Source: an uncultured Oscillibacter sp. | GTDB lineage: Bacteria; Bacillota; Clostridia; Oscillospirales; Oscillospiraceae | DNA length: 6,219 bases | Direction: 5' to 3' | Assembly: GCA_946530565.1 (NCBI GenBank) | Contig: CAMNAE010000108.1 | Coordinates: 1 to 6,219 of the forward strand | Shown here: piece after piece, positions 1 through 6,219 of the stretch | Layout of the letters: each line of letters begins with the position of its first letter | Position numbering within the stretch: position 1 is the stretch's first letter | Notes under the pieces: model-generated | Database searches by the model: none | What the model was told of the DNA's origin: nothing | Seen by the model: the letters and a program-made list of their open reading frames with translations, nothing else | Translations under genes and position numbers: made by a program

Positions 1-1
1 T

Positions 2-3319
<3,318 letters not shown>

Positions 3320-3344
3320 GCCGTTTTCAAAACTCGGTGCACGG

Positions 3345-3402
3345 CATAAAATAATGCGCACCCTGCGCTGCTCCTTCGCAACAAGGGCGGCGCAGGGTGC
3401 GC
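3345..3402 (-). terminator. Rho-independent terminator of the minus-strand operon, possibly bidirectional
   Basis: A perfect 13-bp inverted repeat, GCGCACCCTGCGC at 3356-3368 and GCGCAGGGTGCGC at 3390-3402, can be extended inward by about five more pairs including G-U wobbles, leaving a loop of about 11 bases. Read on the minus strand, the hairpin starts 6 bases after the stop codon of the HIRAN-like gene and is followed directly by ATTATTTTAT, a good T-rich tail. Read on the plus strand, the hairpin lies 36 bases after the nifJ stop but is followed only by TCTTGATC, a weak tail. It is therefore best read as the terminator of the minus-strand genes, with a probable weaker role for nifJ. No other terminator candidate for nifJ lies in the 89-base gap. 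Confidence 0.85.
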
Positions 3403-3408
3403 TCTTGA

Positions 3409-3933
3409 TCAGCATGTCATTTTGCTATGCTCTGCGCCATTCGGGCAGGGCGCCAGACGGCAGCGCAGCTCCACGAACAGCACTGCCTGCCGGGCATAAC
3501 GGCTGCGGCGCGTGATCGGCTCCACATAGCTCACCGCAGCGCTCTCAAACGTGAGCAGACCTGCGTCATAAAGCGGAGCGATCGCGTTGCAGAGCACTGC
3601 CGGCATATTGCCGACATCCCGCTCTTTTGCGTTGAGCAGCAGGAAATTGTTGTGGTTGAATTCGTTGTCAGGATCACGCTTCACAAAGATCCTGTCGCCG
3701 CGAGAAACATCTTCGATGGCCTCGCTGCGGCCGTCGTATCGGGTGCCGCGGGATTCAAAGCGCAGCAGCAGTTCCCCGGTCTGCTCATCCCAGAGCCCTT
3801 CGGACTTGTCAAGATACTCCATCATCCCTGGCTCGTACCAGTCCGGGCCGATGGTCTTCGAGAGCTCAAGACGCGCGTGCAGCTTGTCGGTCTCTGCGAG
3901 CAGCGCCGCTTTTTTAGATTCATAGTCCAGCAT
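3409..3933 (-). CDS. Small HIRAN-like domain protein
   Basis: Predicted 174-residue soluble protein without signal peptide or membrane segment. Residues 1-50 are charged and mostly helical in character, with no domain recognised. Residues about 52-157 resemble a HIRAN domain: a strand with GELLLRFESRGTRYDG, then RGDRIFVKRDPDNEFNHNN, matching the family pattern of a hydrophobic strand followed by R-(E/D)-P-x-N. After that come DVGNMPAVLCNAIAPLYDAG, matching the G-(Y/N)-(L/M)-P turn and helix, and a final strand QAVLFVEL. HIRAN domains of Rad5/HLTF bind 3' ends of single-stranded DNA; bacterial copies occur alone or fused to helicases and nucleases. The usual Asp-x-Asn-Ala of the family is replaced here by Asn-His-Asn-Asn-Phe, so the assignment is by pattern only. 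The ATG at 3933 is chosen over a TTG at 3939 because AGGAGAAGG is better spaced from it. It starts 2 bases after the stop of the upstream gene, so the two are one operon and probably translationally coupled. The biological role is unknown. Confidence 0.85.
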   Translation of the reverse strand: MLDYESKKAALLAETDKLHARLELSKTIGPDWYEPGMMEYLDKSEGLWDEQTGELLLRFESRGTRYDGRSEAIEDVSRGDRIFVKRDPDNEFNHNNFLLLNAKERDVGNMPAVLCNAIAPLYDAGLLTFESAAVSYVEPITRRSRYARQAVLFVELRCRLAPCPNGAEHSKMTC

Positions 3934-3935
3934 TT

Positions 3936-6219
3936 TCAACCTTCTCCTGCCTCGTCAAACTCTCTCCAGAAGTGCTCCTCGCTGTCATAGAGCCGGTCAA
4001 GCGTCTTGTCGTAATAGACACGCGATCCCGCCTTGTAGATCAAATCAAGCCGATCTGAAATAACACAGCCATAGGTCTCTTCCAGTTCACTCTGCAGATC
4101 ATACACATCGATGCTGCCTGCGTCCCGAATCAGGCGCTCTTCAAAGGCACGGATCGAAACGTCCGTCCTGCCCTTATACAGGATGATCGTCTTGTACGCA
4201 TAGCCCCAGGAAAAGCGCGGATCCGTCAGCAGAAGATTTGCATAAAACCAGTCGGAAAAGCCGAGGTCGTAGAGTTCCGAAGCAAAGCCCGCCTCACGGA
4301 TCGACTTAGCGCTGAAGAACGCACCGTCTTCCACAAAGTCATAGACCCGGTCGCAGAACTCCTCGATGTCCTCGCGTGTGATCCCCGCGGCACGCAGACG
4401 CCGCGCGTGAATGAGCCTGTTCGGCTCAAATTCCACGACTTCAACTCTGCGCTTAAGATCATACAGCGTCATGGAGAACTCCGGCACATATGCGTAGCGT
4501 GTTCGGATCTGCGATATATCCAGAATATCCTGTTCCGTCAGGATCGTGCGGAAATATTCATCGACACTTGAATAATTGCGATAGACATAGTTGCTGCGGA
4601 TCGTAAAGCCCAGTTGTTTCAGATTATAGGAATTGAGCTCTTCCAGATCCGCTCCCGGGACCGCGCGGGCATAGATCCTCCGGAGCTCATCCATAAAGAA
4701 GAAATCCCCGTCGAGCGCTGCCAGCAATGCCTGGCGGTTTTGATACAGCATGGTCTTCTCCGTGATCGTGTACCAGCCCTGATGGAAGAAGTCGCTCAAT
4801 GGCGCCAGATATGTTCCGTTCGTGACCCCCTGATCATAGCCGTATTCCTCGTAGATCAGGTCTGCAAGATCTTTCTGCAGGATCGGTGCATGGCTCACCA
4901 TCAGTTCAAACAGCGCCGTATCCCGATCAAACTCACCAAAACAGATATTGGGCATGCGTCCGATCTTAAAGTCATGGAAGCTGCCATCCGGCAGGACTTT
5001 ACGCAGGAGGTTATGCAGCTCATAGCGATCCCGAATGTCGTATTTCGAGAGCACGTCTGGGAAATCATTTACGAACTTCTGCGTAGACAGTTCGATATTT
5101 TCAAGCTCGTCCAGCCCCAGTGCCTCAAAGAGTTCTGTATAATCCCTGCCATCCACATCGTAAAAGCGCAGCGTTTCCCCCTGTTTCCAGAGAAGATAGC
5201 GCTCATCAGACAGATGGTTCAGTCTTGTCCGCTTGACAGCGTCCGTGATATATAGTTTATCGCTGAACGGAATATCCTGTTCCCGCAGGAACGCGTTGTA
5301 GCGCTCGACGAACACATCAAACGTGGTATCCTCCCGGCAGAAGCGCTCGATCACATACTTTTCAAGCACCTGCCTGTTCTTCGGGATCCACTGCCCGCCG
5401 AGCCAGAGTTTGTTGCGGTTCAGGAAATTACGGATCCTCTGCCTTAATGCCGAGCCGAGTCTGCGGTCCTCCTGCGCGTCCTCGAGCGCAGCGCTGCCGC
5501 CCCTGCCCAAAAGAGAGAGATACGTCAGCGCCGCAGGCGTGAAACCGAGCCAATCGATCGCGTCTTTTTTCTCTATGCGATAGGTCTGGTAAAAATACAG
5601 ATAATAATCCTCTTCCACCAGTGCCTGATCCATTTCATCGGGCTTTTCAAGCTCCGGCATTCTGAACTGCGATCTTCTCAGCGCATTTGCTTTCATAAAC
5701 AGCTCCTGCTTTTGGTCCAGCAGCCATTTTCGAATGACATTCACCTGCTTGCCCGTAATCTGTCGGACACGCTCACGCGTCAGCTGAAACTCCGCGCCGA
5801 CGCTTTCGAGTGTCTCCCCTTGGATCCGCCTGCGCATGATCTCGCGCTTGTTCTCATTCAGGCCGGGACAGAGCTCTATCGCCCTTGCAAACGCCGGATA
5901 GACCCGGTAGCAGCGGAAGTCCACGTATTCCAGCTCGCGAGCGGCCAGAAGTGCGCCGACACAGCGCTTGATCTGCTCGGTGGGGAGCAAGGGCGGCAGC
6001 TGCTCGGTCAGATCCTGCAGACTCAGCCCGGCATAGGGCGTGAGGATATAGAGCTGCAGGATCAAGCATCTGACAGTCTCGTCATCCGCCGGTTTCGGCT
6101 CGAACACCGACGCTGTGCCGTTGATGGCCGCACGAAGCTCCTGCGCATGCTGCTCTATCCAGGTATCGCGCATACGCAGCACTTCAGAAACCGAGTTCCT
6201 GCCCATATTGTGTATGGCA
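3936..6219 (-). CDS. Large DNA-binding protein with RNAP alpha-CTD-like end and sigma-70 region 4-like HTH, 5'-truncated
   Basis: At least 760 residues; probably a cytoplasmic DNA-binding or transcription-associated protein of unknown function. The frame is open to the right edge (A-I-H-N before the ATG at 6206), and the 13 bases before that ATG hold no ribosome binding site, so the true start is probably outside the window. Numbering from that Met: the first residues with the upstream codons (HNMGRNSVSEVL) resemble the last helix-hairpin-helix of the RNA polymerase alpha C-terminal domain (RNLGRKSLEEV in Bacillus subtilis, from memory). Residues about 42-108 look like a winged helix. Residues about 118-165 hold a sigma-70 region 4.2-like HTH (TLESVGAEF, then LTRERVRQI), close to E. 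coli sigma-70 TLEEVGKQF and VTRERIRQI. Residues about 278-490 and 491-745 appear to be two divergent copies of one module ending in a winged-helix-like segment. No sigma region 2, helicase Walker motif or nuclease motif is visible, so it is not a classic sigma factor. It is the upstream gene of a two-gene operon with the HIRAN-like protein. Its GC content is lower than that of nifJ. Confidence 0.9.
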   Translation of the reverse strand, partial: AIHNMGRNSVSEVLRMRDTWIEQHAQELRAAINGTASVFEPKPADDETVRCLILQLYILTPYAGLSLQDLTEQLPPLLPTEQIKRCVGALLAARELEYVDFRCYRVYPAFARAIELCPGLNENKREIMRRRIQGETLESVGAEFQLTRERVRQITGKQVNVIRKWLLDQKQELFMKANALRRSQFRMPELEKPDEMDQALVEEDYYLYFYQTYRIEKKDAIDWLGFTPAALTYLSLLGRGGSAALEDAQEDRRLGSALRQRIRNFLNRNKLWLGGQWIPKNRQVLEKYVIERFCREDTTFDVFVERYNAFLREQDIPFSDKLYITDAVKRTRLNHLSDERYLLWKQGETLRFYDVDGRDYTELFEALGLDELENIELSTQKFVNDFPDVLSKYDIRDRYELHNLLRKVLPDGSFHDFKIGRMPNICFGEFDRDTALFELMVSHAPILQKDLADLIYEEYGYDQGVTNGTYLAPLSDFFHQGWYTITEKTMLYQNRQALLAALDGDFFFMDELRRIYARAVPGADLEELNSYNLKQLGFTIRSNYVYRNYSSVDEYFRTILTEQDILDISQIRTRYAYVPEFSMTLYDLKRRVEVVEFEPNRLIHARRLRAAGITREDIEEFCDRVYDFVEDGAFFSAKSIREAGFASELYDLGFSDWFYANLLLTDPRFSWGYAYKTIILYKGRTDVSIRAFEERLIRDAGSIDVYDLQSELEETYGCVISDRLDLIYKAGSRVYYDKTLDRLYDSEEHFWREFDEAGEG
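3940..3948 (-). promoter_or_regulatory. Ribosome binding site of the HIRAN-like gene
   Basis: The minus strand reads AGGAGAAGG, ending 6 bases before the ATG at 3933; its AGGAG core is 10 bases from that ATG but only 4 from the alternative TTG at 3939. This spacing decides the start in favour of ATG. The site lies inside the last codons of the upstream gene, as expected for coupled translation. Confidence 0.7.
5757..5813 (-). other. Sigma-70 region 4.2-like helix-turn-helix (coding sub-region)
   Basis: Residues 132-150 of the large minus-strand protein. Against the remembered E. coli sigma-70 segment, 13 of 19 positions are identical, including the turn Gly and the recognition-helix TRER-x-RQI. 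In sigma factors this helix reads the -35 element. Here the helix is kept while the promoter-melting and core-binding sigma regions are absent from the visible part. Confidence 0.9.
6162..6219 (-). other. Partial RNA polymerase alpha-CTD-like segment at the window edge (coding sub-region)
   Basis: The codons before and after the ATG at 6206 read H-N-M-G-R-N-S-V-S-E-V-L, which fits the (R/P)-N-(L/M)-G-(R/K)-(K/N)-S-(L/V)-x-E-(V/I) signature ending the alpha C-terminal domain, a region that contacts UP-element DNA and activators. Only the end of the domain is in the window. The match is short, so this is a probable rather than certain assignment. Confidence 0.65.

Noticed and set aside
3323..3333. 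GTTTTCAAAAC palindrome after nifJ as a second hairpin or operator
   Set aside because: Arms of 5 bases with a single central base cannot form a stable hairpin, and nothing else supports an operator there.
3427..3990. Plus-strand frame of 187 codons opposite the HIRAN-like gene
   Set aside because: The minus-strand product has a recognisable domain, a ribosome binding site, operon spacing and a terminator; the plus-strand frame has none of these and would run across the end of the large gene.
4614..5255. Plus-strand frame of 213 codons inside the large minus-strand gene
   Set aside because: It is antisense to the putative duplicated region, shows no domain, and has no ribosome binding site or operon context.

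Overview
The window suggests an obligately or largely anaerobic bacterium, probably a moderately GC-rich member of the Bacillota/Clostridia; this is an inference. It rests on a single-chain pyruvate:ferredoxin oxidoreductase of the bacterial homodimeric type, AGGAG-type ribosome binding, and a neighbouring gene resembling RNA polymerase-derived DNA-binding proteins that I associate, from memory, with gut Clostridia. I cannot name genus or species.

Layout: (1) Positions 2-3319, plus strand, hold nifJ, missing only about 63 N-terminal codons at the left edge and otherwise intact. (2) Positions 3320-3408 are a short convergent intergenic gap dominated by a strong GC-rich hairpin (3356-3402). Its T-rich flank lies on the minus-strand side, so it mainly terminates the minus-strand operon and may also stop nifJ transcription. 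(3) Positions 3409-3933, minus strand, encode a small protein with a HIRAN-like domain. (4) Positions 3936-6219, minus strand, encode a large protein of at least 760 residues that runs off the right edge. Gene 4 is transcribed first, and its stop codon lies 2 bases before the ATG of gene 3, so the two are almost certainly co-transcribed and translationally linked.

nifJ is ordinary central metabolism. The interest is in the minus-strand pair. The large protein begins, at the window edge, with what looks like the end of an RNA polymerase alpha C-terminal domain. A possible winged helix and a very clear sigma-70 region 4.2-like helix-turn-helix follow, then a long C-terminal half that appears to be an internally duplicated, probably DNA-binding, module. 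No sigma region 2 is visible. It is paired with a HIRAN-like protein, a family known to bind DNA ends in repair and helicase contexts. Base composition of the pair is clearly lower in GC than nifJ, consistent with an accessory module inserted next to a core gene or with different expression-driven codon bias. The function of the pair cannot be read from the sequence; regulation, DNA repair or defence are all possible. No tRNA, rRNA, CRISPR array, insertion sequence or attachment site was seen.
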